Shown in pieces: positions 1 through 9,351 of a stretch of 64,000 nucleotides of DNA. Below the pieces are notes generated by a model. It ran no database searches. It had not been told where the DNA came from and was given only the letters and a program-made list of their open reading frames with translations. The stretch is taken from NCBI GenBank assembly GCA_000953735.1, contig LN554852.1:1561846-1625845 (forward strand). Direction: 5' to 3'. Source of the stretch: Moritella viscosa (lineage in GTDB: Bacteria; Pseudomonadota; Gammaproteobacteria; Enterobacterales; Moritellaceae). The stretch's first letter is position 1, and every line of letters starts with the position of its first letter. The position numbers and the translations under genes are program-made.

Positions 1-131
1 CAGCTGAAGTAATGCACGACAGTATTATCAAATTATTGCAACAAGATAAACCGAGTACACATAAACTTGATAACTTGCTGAATGGTTTAGACTTTGTTGC
101 CGATCGATTTGGCGAGTTGGTATCAAAATAA
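1..131 (+). CDS. C-terminal end of an unidentified protein (partial)
   Basis: An open frame enters from the left edge (first full codon at position 3) and ends at TAA 129-131, giving about 42 residues that end in LVSK. The stretch is helical and mildly acidic and holds no motif I recognise. It lies 49 bases before a glycosyltransferase gene on the same strand, so it is probably the preceding gene of the same polysaccharide cluster. Confidence 0.6.
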   Translation, partial: AEVMHDSIIKLLQQDKPSTHKLDNLLNGLDFVADRFGELVSK

Positions 132-180
132 TCTAATCTAGTTCTTTTTAATTTATTGTTTTTAGTAAGGAATCAGGCAT

Positions 181-1332
181 ATGTCAGCGCCCCGTATTAT
201 GTATTATGTGCAATATTTATTAGGTATTGGCCACGTTCGTCGCTCTTCTCTTATTGTTCAAGCATTGTGTGAGCAAGGTGCACATGTGGATGTTATTTTT
301 GGTGGCATGCCTGTTCCGAGTATGTCTTTTGGTGATGCGACGATGCACCAGTTAATAGCAGTTAAAAGTGCGGACTCAGGTTTTAGCGGATTAGTTAAAG
401 CAGATAATACTCCTGTCACTGATGATGATAAAAAAGAACGAACACAAGCTTTATTGGCCCTTTGTGAAACATTACAACCAGACTTAATTGTCACAGAGAC
501 TTATCCTTTTGGTCGCAGGCAAATGCGCTTTGAGTTGTTACCACTACTTAATTGGGCTAAATCACAAAGTAATCCCCCTGTACTCGTCTCTTCTATCCGA
601 GATATTTTGCAGCGTCGTTCAACTATAAGAGAACAAGAGTACGTTAACCTTGTACAAACGTATTACCAGCATGTATTAGTGCATGGAGATAAAAATTTTT
701 ATCCATTAGAAAAAAGCTTTCCCGTTGCCGGTATGATTGCCGATAAAATCAGTTATTCCGGATATGTTTGTCCTACTATGGAAAATGGTGATACGTCGCA
801 GAAAACACGGGATACGATAGTTGTGTCTGTCGGAGGCGGCAGTATCGGTAAAGATATTTTAGTTGCAGTGATGGCGTTATTTGATAGTGGGTTTGCAGCG
901 GATAAAAAGTGGTTATTGATTACAGGTCCAAACATGGACAGTGCCGACAAAGCTTATTTTAAAGCGCAGCAACAATCAAACTTACAAGTAGTAGATCTCG
1001 CTGATGACTTTTTAAAAGCATTGAATAATGCGTATGTGTCAATTTCAAGAGCGGGTTATAACACTGTGATGGACCTATTATTGACCGAAGTGCCAGCAGT
1101 CGTAATACCGTTCGAAGGTGAAGGTGAAACTGAGCAGTTAGCGCGAAGTGAAATATTGGTTGAAGGTCGAGTATTACAATCAGTAAAAAATGATGAACTG
1201 AGTGTCGAGACATTAAAATATGCGATTAATAACGCAGTTGAGAATAAAGCCAAGAAGGTTAATATCGACAATCAGGGCGCCCATAAAAGTGCGACATTGC
1301 TTATTGAATGGGCTACCTCAAGGCATTCGTAA
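181..1332 (+). CDS. Predicted glycosyltransferase (GT28/MurG-like fold)
   Basis: This 383-residue protein starts MSAPRIMYYVQYLLGIGHVR; the GIGHVRR segment near residue 16 matches the N-terminal loop of MurG/GT28-like enzymes (predicted glycosyltransferase family COG4671). A second Rossmann half begins near residue 215 with IVVSVGGGSIGKD, followed by SRAGYNTVMDLL and PFEGEGETEQ near residues 290-315, the usual nucleotide-sugar binding region. The ATG has a good ribosome site (AAGGA) 10 bases upstream. It precedes two GT4-type glycosyltransferases on the same strand, which suggests a role in a surface polysaccharide or glycoconjugate. Donor and acceptor cannot be read from the sequence. Confidence 0.75.
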   Translation: MSAPRIMYYVQYLLGIGHVRRSSLIVQALCEQGAHVDVIFGGMPVPSMSFGDATMHQLIAVKSADSGFSGLVKADNTPVTDDDKKERTQALLALCETLQPDLIVTETYPFGRRQMRFELLPLLNWAKSQSNPPVLVSSIRDILQRRSTIREQEYVNLVQTYYQHVLVHGDKNFYPLEKSFPVAGMIADKISYSGYVCPTMENGDTSQKTRDTIVVSVGGGSIGKDILVAVMALFDSGFAADKKWLLITGPNMDSADKAYFKAQQQSNLQVVDLADDFLKALNNAYVSISRAGYNTVMDLLLTEVPAVVIPFEGEGETEQLARSEILVEGRVLQSVKNDELSVETLKYAINNAVENKAKKVNIDNQGAHKSATLLIEWATSRHS

Positions 1333-1416
1333 GTCATTAAAGTAATGTTCAAGCTCGATATATGTTTTATGACGTTTCATAACGTTCTAATTATCAAAGT
1401 TTAAGGTAAGTCAGTA

Positions 1417-2646
1417 GTGAAAAAAATAGCATTAGTACTTAAAGGTTATCCACGCCTCTCTGAAACATTTATCGCACAAGAAATTCGTGCATTAGAATTA
1501 CGTGGATTTGATATTACCTTAGTTTCATTACGTCATCCGACAGATACGAGTACACACCCTATTCATCAACAGATCGAAGCTGATGTAGTTTATTTACCTG
1601 AATATTTACATGATGAACCATTACGTGTATTAAAAGCGTTTGCTCATGTAGTGAAGCGTTATTCATTAAGTAAGGTGATGAAACAATTTGCCATGGATTT
1701 GAGGCGAGATACAAGTCGTGGACGTATTCGTCGTTTTGGTCAAGGTTTAGTACTTGCTGCGGAAATGCCTGACGGTATCGAGCAAATGTATGCTCACTTT
1801 TTACATACGCCAGCATCAGTTACACGCTATGCCGCATTAATTAATGATCTCCCTTGGTCATGTTCTGCACATGCCAAAGATATTTGGACATCAGAAAAGT
1901 GGGATCTTGCCGAAAAACTGACAGAGTTAGAATGGTTGTCTACGTGTACTGCCGCGAACCATCAGTATTTACAATCCCTTGCTCAAGATCCAAGCAAGGT
2001 ACATTTGGTTTACCACGGTTTAGACTTTACTCGTTTTCAACATGTAGAGCGGCTATCTCGCGCTAATGTTAACGGCAGTTCGGCTGATCATCCGGTTAAA
2101 ATCATCAGTGTTGGTCGCGCGGTACCGAAGAAGGGTTACGATGATTTACTTAATGCGTTAGCTAAGCTACCAAAGGATTTACATTGGCAGCTAACACATA
2201 TCGGTGGTGGCGGTATTCTAAAGAGTTTGCGACAACAGGCTAAAAAACTAGGTGTTGAGAAACATATTAAGTGGCAAGGTGCACAGCCACAATTAACCGT
2301 GCTTGAAGCTTATCGTGAAAGTGACCTATTTGTACTGGCGAGTAAGATTGTTGCTGATGGTGACAGAGATGGGATGCCTAATGTGTTGATGGAAGCACAA
2401 AGCCAGTCAGTATGTTGTCTGGCGACGGATATTTCAGGTATCCCTGAGCTGATTGATAGCGGTGAAAATGGTGTATTAGTTGAGTCGAACAATGTTGATC
2501 AACTTGCTGCTGCATTAGAGGCATTATTACGTGATGGTGAAAAACGAGAACGTCTAGGATTAGAGGGGCAGAAGCAACTTCATCGACGCTTTGATGTCAA
2601 AATTGGTATCGACCAGTTAGAAAAGCTTTTTGATAGCCGTGACTGA
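1417..2646 (+). CDS. Glycosyltransferase family 4 (group 1)
   Basis: The 409-residue protein opens with KGYPRLSETFIAQEIRALE, typical of GT4 enzymes of the colanic-acid/exopolysaccharide type. The C-terminal GT-B half contains ISVGRAVPKKGYDDL near residue 230 and, near residue 305, ESDLFVLASKIVADGDRDG followed by GMPNVLMEAQSQ, which holds the conserved E-x7-E-like donor-binding region. The start is GTG 1417 with AAGGTAAG upstream. It probably transfers a sugar from a nucleotide donor during polysaccharide assembly at the inner face of the inner membrane; the sugar is unknown. It overlaps the next gene by 8 bases, which indicates one operon. Confidence 0.85.
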   Translation: MKKIALVLKGYPRLSETFIAQEIRALELRGFDITLVSLRHPTDTSTHPIHQQIEADVVYLPEYLHDEPLRVLKAFAHVVKRYSLSKVMKQFAMDLRRDTSRGRIRRFGQGLVLAAEMPDGIEQMYAHFLHTPASVTRYAALINDLPWSCSAHAKDIWTSEKWDLAEKLTELEWLSTCTAANHQYLQSLAQDPSKVHLVYHGLDFTRFQHVERLSRANVNGSSADHPVKIISVGRAVPKKGYDDLLNALAKLPKDLHWQLTHIGGGGILKSLRQQAKKLGVEKHIKWQGAQPQLTVLEAYRESDLFVLASKIVADGDRDGMPNVLMEAQSQSVCCLATDISGIPELIDSGENGVLVESNNVDQLAAALEALLRDGEKRERLGLEGQKQLHRRFDVKIGIDQLEKLFDSRD

Positions 2647-3868
2647 TACAAGCGTAAAAATAGGCATTGCATTTTATGCGCCGCTTAAATCGCCCTTACA
2701 TCCGATACCTTCGGGTGACCGAAAAATAGCGCGTTTATTTATACGTGCGTTGGAGCAGGGCGGTTATCATGTTGAACTTGCGAGTCAGTTGCGCACTTTT
2801 GATAAGCGAGGTGATAGTCATCGTCAACAACGCTTGATTATTGTTGCTAAAAAAGAAGCGACTAGAATTATGCGTCGCTGGAACAAGCAAGGTTTTAAAC
2901 CGCAAGCTTGGTTTAGTTATCATCTGTATTACAAAGCCCCTGATTTAATAGGCCCAATCATTTGTCAGGCGCTTCATATCCCTTACATTGTGGCGGAAGC
3001 TTCATGGGCAGAGAAACGTGCCAAGGGGGGCTGGGCTCTGTATCACCAGCAAGTGGCTGCAGGATTAAAACTCGCGAGCAAAGTCATCTGTATTAACCCA
3101 AGAGATAAAATAGCACTTGTTGACTTCTATTCTCGGTCGCAGAAGCAATATCACTCTCCACTCGTGTCACTGAATGCTTTTATCGATGATCACCCTGTTA
3201 ATGATGAGGCTTCTTATGTAAACATTGAGCATTCTCAGGCACGCAAAAATAGCGGTGAACTAACCGCTATTTTAACGCGAGAAGGTATCGCTGCTAAATA
3301 TGGCTTAGAGAGTGATTTACCTTGGCTTATTACAATTGCAATGATGCGCAGTGGCGATAAATATCATTCCTATCAGCAGTTAAGTTCAGTGGCCGATTTG
3401 TTACAAGAGCCTCACCAGTTATTGATTATTGGTGATGGCGTGATGCAAGCTGAAGTCCGATCTCTTTTTGTTCAACACCAGCAAGTCAAATTCGCAGGAA
3501 CACTTGAAAGCAGTCAAATACGAGAATTATTACCGCACTTCGAATTACTCGTTTGGCCTGCGATAAATGAAGCGCTGGGCATGATATTTTTAGAAGCTCA
3601 GCAAGGAGGCGTTGCAGTTGTTGCTGGTGATCAGGGGGGCGTTAGCTCAATTGTGAATAACCATGTTACAGGTATCTTGGTTGATGCGTATAACGCGCAA
3701 GAAATGTCAGTAATGATTGATAGTTTACTGCAAAATCATGAAAAATTAAAAGCCATGAAACAAGCGGCCACTCAGTATATTATTCAACATCATTCTATTG
3801 AGGCCAGCGCGCGGCAGCTCAATTGTGTCATTCAAGATGCGATATCAAATTCGTTGGATAAGATATGA
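2639..3868 (+). CDS. Glycosyltransferase family 4 (group 1)
   Basis: This is a roughly 410-residue GT-B protein. The N-terminus has FYAPLKSPLHPIPSGDRKIAR and the C-terminal half has the donor-site signature INEALGMIFLEAQQGGVAVVAGDQGG near residues 305-330. No ATG is available; I chose GTG 2639, which overlaps the previous gene by 8 bases, but TTG 2630 is possible. The gene ends in an ATGA overlap with the following phosphatase gene, so the three are translationally linked. The role is probably transfer of another sugar in the same glycan pathway. Confidence 0.8.
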   Translation: MTDTSVKIGIAFYAPLKSPLHPIPSGDRKIARLFIRALEQGGYHVELASQLRTFDKRGDSHRQQRLIIVAKKEATRIMRRWNKQGFKPQAWFSYHLYYKAPDLIGPIICQALHIPYIVAEASWAEKRAKGGWALYHQQVAAGLKLASKVICINPRDKIALVDFYSRSQKQYHSPLVSLNAFIDDHPVNDEASYVNIEHSQARKNSGELTAILTREGIAAKYGLESDLPWLITIAMMRSGDKYHSYQQLSSVADLLQEPHQLLIIGDGVMQAEVRSLFVQHQQVKFAGTLESSQIRELLPHFELLVWPAINEALGMIFLEAQQGGVAVVAGDQGGVSSIVNNHVTGILVDAYNAQEMSVMIDSLLQNHEKLKAMKQAATQYIIQHHSIEASARQLNCVIQDAISNSLDKI

Positions 3869-4446
3869 TCCATGTTTATTTCATCCGTCATGGGCAAACG
3901 CAATGGAACTTTGAACGGCGTTTACAGGGGCGTACTGACATTCCGTTGAATGAGGCGGGAAGGCAACAAATTAACGCTTATCAGTTACCATCGAATTTGG
4001 TATCGCTACAATGGTTTCACAGTCCGCTGTTAAGAGCCCAACAAACGGCCGAATTACTCTGTGTTGATGCACTGGCCGAAATGGCTTTGATTGAAATGAG
4101 TTGGGGCGAGTGGGAAGGTAAAACCTTACCGCAATTAAGCGCTCAAGATCCCAGTTACTTTGCTAAACAAGAAGCGCTAGGGTTAGATTTGCGGCCACAA
4201 AATGGTGAGTCACCAAGATTGGTTGCTGCGCGAGTAAGCACTTGGGTTGAGTCTTTGGCTATTGATAACCAAGATCAGCATATAGGCTGCGTCAGTCATA
4301 AAGGTGTTATCCGCGCTATATATGCACTCGCGACGAATTGGAACATGTTAGGAAAAGCACAGCATAAAATGAATTATCACTGCGCCCAACACTTTTGCTT
4401 TGATCGCGGGAACTGGTCTATTATTGAGCTTAATATTCCGTTATAA
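3865..4446 (+). CDS. Histidine phosphatase (phosphoglycerate mutase-like) family protein
   Basis: A 193-residue protein beginning MIHVYFIRHGQTQWNFERRL. The RHG motif carries the phospho-accepting histidine; a glutamate in SWGEWEGK and the second histidine in CVSHKGVIR (near residue 145) complete the active site of the branch-1 histidine phosphatases (GpmB/CobC-like). It begins within the stop codon of the preceding glycosyltransferase (ATGA). Placement at the end of a sugar cluster suggests dephosphorylation of a sugar phosphate or other small intermediate rather than a glycolytic role; the substrate is unknown. Confidence 0.85.
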   Translation: MIHVYFIRHGQTQWNFERRLQGRTDIPLNEAGRQQINAYQLPSNLVSLQWFHSPLLRAQQTAELLCVDALAEMALIEMSWGEWEGKTLPQLSAQDPSYFAKQEALGLDLRPQNGESPRLVAARVSTWVESLAIDNQDQHIGCVSHKGVIRAIYALATNWNMLGKAQHKMNYHCAQHFCFDRGNWSIIELNIPL

Positions 4447-4472
4447 GCGTGTACTTCAAGCCTGTTTGTGTA

Positions 4473-4497
4473 AGGCTCCCAATTGTTAAGAGAGCCT
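4473..4497. terminator. Hairpin between convergent genes
   Basis: AGGCTC and GAGCCT form a 6-bp stem with a 13-base loop in the 80-base gap between the phosphatase gene (+) and the first fadL-like gene (-). There is no strong T tract, so it is a candidate bidirectional terminator only. Confidence 0.4.
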
Positions 4498-4526
4498 ATT
4501 ATTGATATTGTGATAATATATTAGTA

Positions 4527-5948
4527 TTAAAAAACTAAATTAACTTGTGCAGAACCGACAACCGCTTCGGCTTTATTGGTAAACACATATGTTAGCCCTG
4601 TATTTGTGTCTGTTTCAGTGAATGATGTGTCTTTACCTACGATATAAGCTGCCGCTAAATCAAGAGAAAGTGTTTTGCTTATTTTGAATGTTAGACCAGC
4701 GGTGTACCACTGGCGCTCAGAGTCTGGAATACTTATTGTCGTATCGCCGGCTGCTTCATCTAATGCGTAACCAGCGCGTAATATCACTTTGTTGCCTAAG
4801 TAATATGATAGGGCAGTTGAATAGCGGATGTTATCTTCGTAGTTATAACCTTTTTCAAATAATACAACGTCATTATTTTGAGCTAGCAGACCTCGCAGGC
4901 CATCGAAGCTGCTCCATTCAGTCCAGACAACACCGTATTGTAGAGCTATATTACCAAAACGATGATATCCACCGAGTTCTGCCATAGCTGGTAATGATAA
5001 ATCTAACTGACCTTCTAAGTTAGCGCCTTGATAGTTTGAGTATTCTCCTTCAAACGAGAGCTCTACTTCTGAACGGTAACTGACACCAATTTTATGGTTA
5101 TCACTCAAGTCAAATAACAGGCCTGCATTCCAACCAAAGCCAAAATCATCACCTTCCATGATAAAGGCTTGAGAGCCGCCTGCTAGTCCAGATAATTGAG
5201 CGTTATTTGCTGCAATTGCACCGCCAAGTTGAGCTGGCGTCGCCCCAGCTTGAGCTGCGGCCGAAATGCCTTGCATCGCACCAAGTGCGGCAGCATCACC
5301 AAGGTTACGTTCAAGTTCTGCAGATCCATAGACGATCTGTGCACCAATCCCTAGGCGTATTTTACTGCCTAATTTAATTGCTAAGCTTGGATTTAAATTA
5401 AATGTCGTTAAATGGGTGGAGCCACCAAGTAGCCCTGCTGCATAACTATCTGGAAATTCAGTGTTGGTACCATAATTTGTGTATCCAGCTAAACCAATGG
5501 CGAGTTTATTACCGACAGGAAGCACCGCGTAAACAGAAGGGAGTGTTGCTGGGTTTACAGAGTTTTCAACATCATAATCAGACTTACTTGGTCCACTGTA
5601 ATTTGTCCCAAACCCGTTATTAAAACTGGCGTAGTAAGGGGCGAGTGGAGTGTTTTCACCAGTCGTCTCCACTGTTGGATCTATATAAGCCCCACCAAAT
5701 GAAAACGCAAACTTGTTAAATGAGGCGGCTGCCGCAGGGTTAGTCGCAATCACTGCGACATTATCCGTATTTGCTGCAAAACCCGCGTTAGCATTACCGA
5801 GTGCTGACGCTGATTGTACGTTAACTTGGAACCCTGCGGCTGATGCCTGAGCGCTAGCTAAAATTGTTGCTGTTATTGTTGCTTTAACTATCGATTCAAC
5901 TATCGATCTAGATACGACACTTCTTTTGAACAAATTTGATTTTTGCAT
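4527..5948 (-). CDS. FadL-family outer-membrane hydrocarbon/fatty-acid transporter (copy 1)
   Basis: The protein is 473 residues from ATG 5948 (MQKSNLFKRS), which has AGGGATT at the right distance; a longer frame to 6026 exists but has no ribosome site. A signal peptide ends at SAAGFQVN, and mature FadL proteins characteristically start GFQV. NPAAAASF near residue 70 is the family NPA motif of the hatch region, and the rest alternates as a beta barrel ending in NLVF with a terminal Phe. Members import long-chain fatty acids or other hydrophobic molecules across the outer membrane. It is the last of three tandem paralogues; no FadR-like site is visible in its own upstream region. Confidence 0.9.
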   Translation of the reverse strand: MQKSNLFKRSVVSRSIVESIVKATITATILASAQASAAGFQVNVQSASALGNANAGFAANTDNVAVIATNPAAAASFNKFAFSFGGAYIDPTVETTGENTPLAPYYASFNNGFGTNYSGPSKSDYDVENSVNPATLPSVYAVLPVGNKLAIGLAGYTNYGTNTEFPDSYAAGLLGGSTHLTTFNLNPSLAIKLGSKIRLGIGAQIVYGSAELERNLGDAAALGAMQGISAAAQAGATPAQLGGAIAANNAQLSGLAGGSQAFIMEGDDFGFGWNAGLLFDLSDNHKIGVSYRSEVELSFEGEYSNYQGANLEGQLDLSLPAMAELGGYHRFGNIALQYGVVWTEWSSFDGLRGLLAQNNDVVLFEKGYNYEDNIRYSTALSYYLGNKVILRAGYALDEAAGDTTISIPDSERQWYTAGLTFKISKTLSLDLAAAYIVGKDTSFTETDTNTGLTYVFTNKAEAVVGSAQVNLVF

Positions 5949-6271
5949 GACTAATCCCTGTCTCATATAAATTATGTAAAATACATCCATGTTTATTACA
6001 GATTTACTCGAAACGCATTGATGCACGTTTGCTACCTGAGTGGAACTTATTATAGGGAAATAGTGGTATGTTTATGTGAGAGGAAGAGGGATGTTGTTAG
6101 TAATACAATTAAAATTAGAATGACCGTTTAAAGTGTGCGTTCACTATCGGCTGTGGCTATTTTTTAGCATGCATTTTATAGTATTAATGCTTTCTAATGT
6201 GTTTTAGTGATAATAGTATTAACCGCTTTTTTAGATACAATAAGTTAGAGCCTACACTCTATCCATGTGGG
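5949..6271. other. Intergenic region upstream of fadL copy 1
   Basis: These 323 bases separate two FadL-type genes on the minus strand. They must hold the promoter of copy 1. I see no convincing operator, RNA gene or strong terminator. Confidence 0.5.
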
Positions 6272-7564
6272 TTATTCTATTAATTGATAATTTAGTTGAA
6301 ATCCAAGTATCGTGCTATTGCCCTCTGTACTTATATCAAAGCTGTCTTGGCCAACAGTATCTTTAATTCGCGTGGTTTCATATTTGACATAAGTAAGGCC
6401 TATATCGAAACTTAATGAATTACTTGCATAATAGGATAAGCCAACACTGAAATTTGTTTTCTTATCAAAGGGAATCGAGAAGGTTGCGCTTTCAGTTGAT
6501 TTTTCTGTTGACGCCCCACTTCGTAACCAGACTACATCATTTAATTTATAGTTAACGGCGAATGCAACTTTCCAACTATCCTCTGCGTTAACAGACTCTG
6601 TCAAACATTGACCTTGCGGTAGGTTAAACCCCGAATTAGCAGGGCAACCTGGATGTGATACCGAAATGGAATTTAGGCTTTCCCATCCATACCAAGCGAA
6701 CGAATACTGTACTGATAGTCGTTGATCAAGTAGGTGAAGGCCTGAAAATGTTAATTCACTTGGAATTGCCATCGTCAGCCTTGTCGTATCTTGAAATACT
6801 AAATCATTATTACCCGCCAATGTGGTAAATGGACCTTCTGTTTCAATATCACTCGTAGACCGATAGGATAGCCCAAACTGGTGATGTGTGTTTAGTTGAT
6901 AAAGTATGCCGATATTAAATCTAAAACTGATACCCGTACCATTATAATCTTGATAAATCTGACTCGGATTATTGGTATTTTGTGAGCCATAGTTTGTTGT
7001 TAATTGATAGTTACCATAAATAGCACTTACACCCGCACCAACATAAAAATAGTCCGTTAATTTGAGTGCTATATTTGGGCTAATTTCATAGGTGAATAAG
7101 GATCTCCGCCCTGCAAGAAGACCTACGGGATATTCAGTATCATAGTTGTTACGGACGTTATAATTAGAAAAAGTAGCAAACCCAAGTGACCATTTATCAT
7201 TAATGGGAAATGCAAAGTAGCCAGAAGGGACGATATAATTATCACCGATTCCAGCGTTATCCAATGCTTCAGGATCACCATTGGAATAGTACTCACCAGT
7301 AATGTCTTTTTCAGATTGAATTAAGATACCTGCGATAGCCATACTTGGATATGAAAACGCAGCTATGATCGCGGGGTTCACGGCTATATTTGCTAGGTTA
7401 GTCGTGTCTGCTGCCGCGCCTGCACCAGCATTGCTGAGTTCTATGGCTGAGGTTGTTGAGGATTGGTATGATGCTGCATATGTCGAAGGGCTGTAATAAA
7501 ATATGAGACTAAGGAGAGCGCTTAGGTAGGTGATGGATGAATCACGGCTACAACTTTTTATCAT
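6272..7564 (-). CDS. FadL-family outer-membrane transporter (divergent copy 2)
   Basis: The likely start is ATG 7564 (MIKSCSRDSS), preceded by AGGGG, giving 430 residues; an upstream in-frame codon at 7624 lies in the preceding hairpin and is unlikely. A signal peptide ends near STYAASYQ. The family NPA motif is present (NIAVNPAIIAAF), as is the barrel pattern, but the mature N-terminus lacks the GFQV start seen in copies 1 and 3, and the protein has a loop with two cysteines (HPGCPANSGF and PQGQCLTES). It therefore belongs to the OMPP1/FadL/TodX family but probably has a different ligand. Confidence 0.82.
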   Translation of the reverse strand: MIKSCSRDSSITYLSALLSLIFYYSPSTYAASYQSSTTSAIELSNAGAGAAADTTNLANIAVNPAIIAAFSYPSMAIAGILIQSEKDITGEYYSNGDPEALDNAGIGDNYIVPSGYFAFPINDKWSLGFATFSNYNVRNNYDTEYPVGLLAGRRSLFTYEISPNIALKLTDYFYVGAGVSAIYGNYQLTTNYGSQNTNNPSQIYQDYNGTGISFRFNIGILYQLNTHHQFGLSYRSTSDIETEGPFTTLAGNNDLVFQDTTRLTMAIPSELTFSGLHLLDQRLSVQYSFAWYGWESLNSISVSHPGCPANSGFNLPQGQCLTESVNAEDSWKVAFAVNYKLNDVVWLRSGASTEKSTESATFSIPFDKKTNFSVGLSYYASNSLSFDIGLTYVKYETTRIKDTVGQDSFDISTEGNSTILGFQLNYQLIE

Positions 7565-7610
7565 ATTGATACCCCTAAAATGATGTTTTATTTTAAGGTT
7601 AGTCGAAAAT

Positions 7611-7638
7611 AAAAATAGCGCCATAAGACGCTATTTTT
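7611..7638 (-). terminator. Rho-independent terminator after fadL copy 3
   Basis: AAAAATAGCG and CGCTATTTTT form a perfect 10-bp stem with an 8-base loop, 40 bases beyond the stop codon of the upstream fadL gene. The stem ends in a T run on the minus strand. The T/A symmetry allows bidirectional action. Confidence 0.75.
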
Positions 7639-7678
7639 ATTACTGTATTTAAGTATTCAGTTACTTAGCTAAATACAC

Positions 7679-8968
7679 TTAGAAACGGTAGTTTGCTTGT
7701 GCTGAAGCAATGATTGCATCACCTGAAGATTTAAAAGCGTATTCCATACCTGGAACTGGCGTTTCTGTAAATTCAACTTCTTCTACATAGATATAAGCAA
7801 CACCAAAATCAAGGCTTAGATTACTACTTGCATTATATGTTGCACCTACTGTATACCAAAAGCGATCTGATTCGGGGATACTTAGTGTAGTTTCACCTGC
7901 TGACTCGTCTAAAGCGAAGCCTGCGCGTAATATTACTTTATCTATCGTATATTCAGCACCAATAGAATAACGCATACTGTCATTAAAGCTTTCTTCTTTT
8001 AAGAAACACTCGCCATCTTTGCAAGATGAACTTGTTGCTCGAAGTTCTTCAAACTTGCTCCACTCTGTCCAAAGTACGCTATAAGATACAGCAAATGATT
8101 CATTTAAAGCATGATACCCAGAAAATTCAGCTGTGGCAGGTAATGGAAGGTCAAGTGATGCTTTAACTTTATCGTCGCTTGTTACACCAGTAAAGTCACC
8201 TTCAAAGTCAAGATCTACTTGTGAGCGATAAGCTAAGCCAATGCGGTTATTTTTATTGATTTCATATAATGCACCCGTATTCCAGCCAATAGCCCATGCA
8301 TCACCTTCCAAAAGGAAGAGTTCTTTACTTGGATTATTTGCAGCTCTTGCTGCTGCGACACCAGCAACAGCATAAGTTTTAGCAGCAATGATATCACCAT
8401 AGTTACGCTTGATTGCGGCTTTACCATAAACAGCACTAACACCAAAACCTAAACTTAGTTGTTCAGTTGCTTTAAAAGCAATATTCGGATTGATATTTAA
8501 TGTTAATAAGTCAGTTTTACCAGCCGCAGCACCGGCCGCATAGTCATCCTCAAATTCAGTTGTTACACCGTAGCTTGAGAAAATACCAAGACCAAAAGTT
8601 AATTTATCATTGATTGGTTGGATAAAATATGTAGCAGGAACAAAAGCACTATGTACCATATCATCAGCATTTAGTTCGTTTACATCACGGCCTAAAACTG
8701 CACCGACGCTAGTATCTTTCACACCTGTAATATCAACATTAGGCTCAACATAAGAACCAGCGAAAGATAATTCAGCTTGTTTAAAGCGTGTCATTGCAGC
8801 GGGGTTGCGTGCAAGTACTGATGCATTATCAGCAACGGCTGCTTCACCAGCAAAAGCTCGTCCAAGACCAGATGCTGAATGTTCGCTTACTTGGAAACCA
8901 GCAGCAGAAGATTGTGCAGTTACCAGCAGTAGAGCTGTAGCAAGCGTTGTTTTTTTTAATTTAGACAT
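7679..8968 (-). CDS. FadL-family long-chain fatty-acid transporter (copy 3)
   Basis: The 429-residue protein has a signal peptide (MSKLKKTTLATALLLVTAQS) followed by SAAGFQVSEHSASGLGRAFA, the canonical FadL mature start, then ARNPAAMTRF (NPA hatch motif) and a barrel ending NYRF. It is the first and most FadL-like of the three tandem copies. A FadR-type operator lies about 100 bases upstream and a CRP-like site about 370 bases upstream, which supports a role in fatty-acid uptake repressed by FadR and linked to carbon status. The hydrophobic ligand is imported into the periplasm by lateral diffusion through the barrel in this family. Confidence 0.92.
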   Translation of the reverse strand: MSKLKKTTLATALLLVTAQSSAAGFQVSEHSASGLGRAFAGEAAVADNASVLARNPAAMTRFKQAELSFAGSYVEPNVDITGVKDTSVGAVLGRDVNELNADDMVHSAFVPATYFIQPINDKLTFGLGIFSSYGVTTEFEDDYAAGAAAGKTDLLTLNINPNIAFKATEQLSLGFGVSAVYGKAAIKRNYGDIIAAKTYAVAGVAAARAANNPSKELFLLEGDAWAIGWNTGALYEINKNNRIGLAYRSQVDLDFEGDFTGVTSDDKVKASLDLPLPATAEFSGYHALNESFAVSYSVLWTEWSKFEELRATSSSCKDGECFLKEESFNDSMRYSIGAEYTIDKVILRAGFALDESAGETTLSIPESDRFWYTVGATYNASSNLSLDFGVAYIYVEEVEFTETPVPGMEYAFKSSGDAIIASAQANYRF

Positions 8969-9069
8969 AGTTAATTACTCATCTTTTATAAGTTTATTTT
9001 GGTTAACTCGTTACTGGTTTAGATCTCTGAGATAGAAAAACAAAGTTCCTTTTGTTTATTCTTTAAGTA

Positions 9070-9086
9070 TCAAGGTCAGACCAGTT
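9070..9086 (-). promoter_or_regulatory. Putative FadR operator
   Basis: TCAAGGTCAGACCAGTT contains GGTCAGACCAGTT, identical to the core and right half of the E. coli FadR consensus AACTGGTCNGACCAGTT; only the outer left half deviates. It lies about 100 bases upstream of the fadL copy 3 start, where FadR represses fadL in enterics. Confidence 0.7.
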
Positions 9087-9335
9087 GTCGGTAGTATGAA
9101 TAAATAGTAACTGCTTGTTCATGTTTTGTAATTAAGAATAATCACAGTGTGTAATGTTTGGTTATTAAGGCTTGACGTTTAATTGAAAAAATAGTTGATG
9201 GTTGGTGGTCGCTTAAGTCGCTGATAGTTAATGGTTTATTTCAGCGTACACGTGTTGTTATTAAATTGTTATCGCTATCAAATAAATTAGAGTAGTTGTT
9301 CTTATCACTATCAAGTCAAAATCAATGTTTGAATT

Positions 9336-9351
9336 TGTGATCTATATCATA
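9336..9351 (-). promoter_or_regulatory. Putative CRP site
   Basis: TGTGATCTATATCATA matches the CRP consensus TGTGA-N6-TCACA with one mismatch in the right half. It is far (about 370 bases) from the fadL start, so the assignment depends on where the promoter is. Confidence 0.4.

Noticed and set aside
5949-6026. Longer N-terminus of fadL copy 1 starting at 6026
   Set aside because: It would put 26 hydrophilic residues before the signal peptide and has no ribosome site, while ATG 5948 has AGGGATT.
9301-9335. PsrA site upstream of fadL copy 3 (TCAAAATCAATGTTTGA)
   Set aside because: The left arm is imperfect and the spacing exceeds the accepted 2-4 bases.
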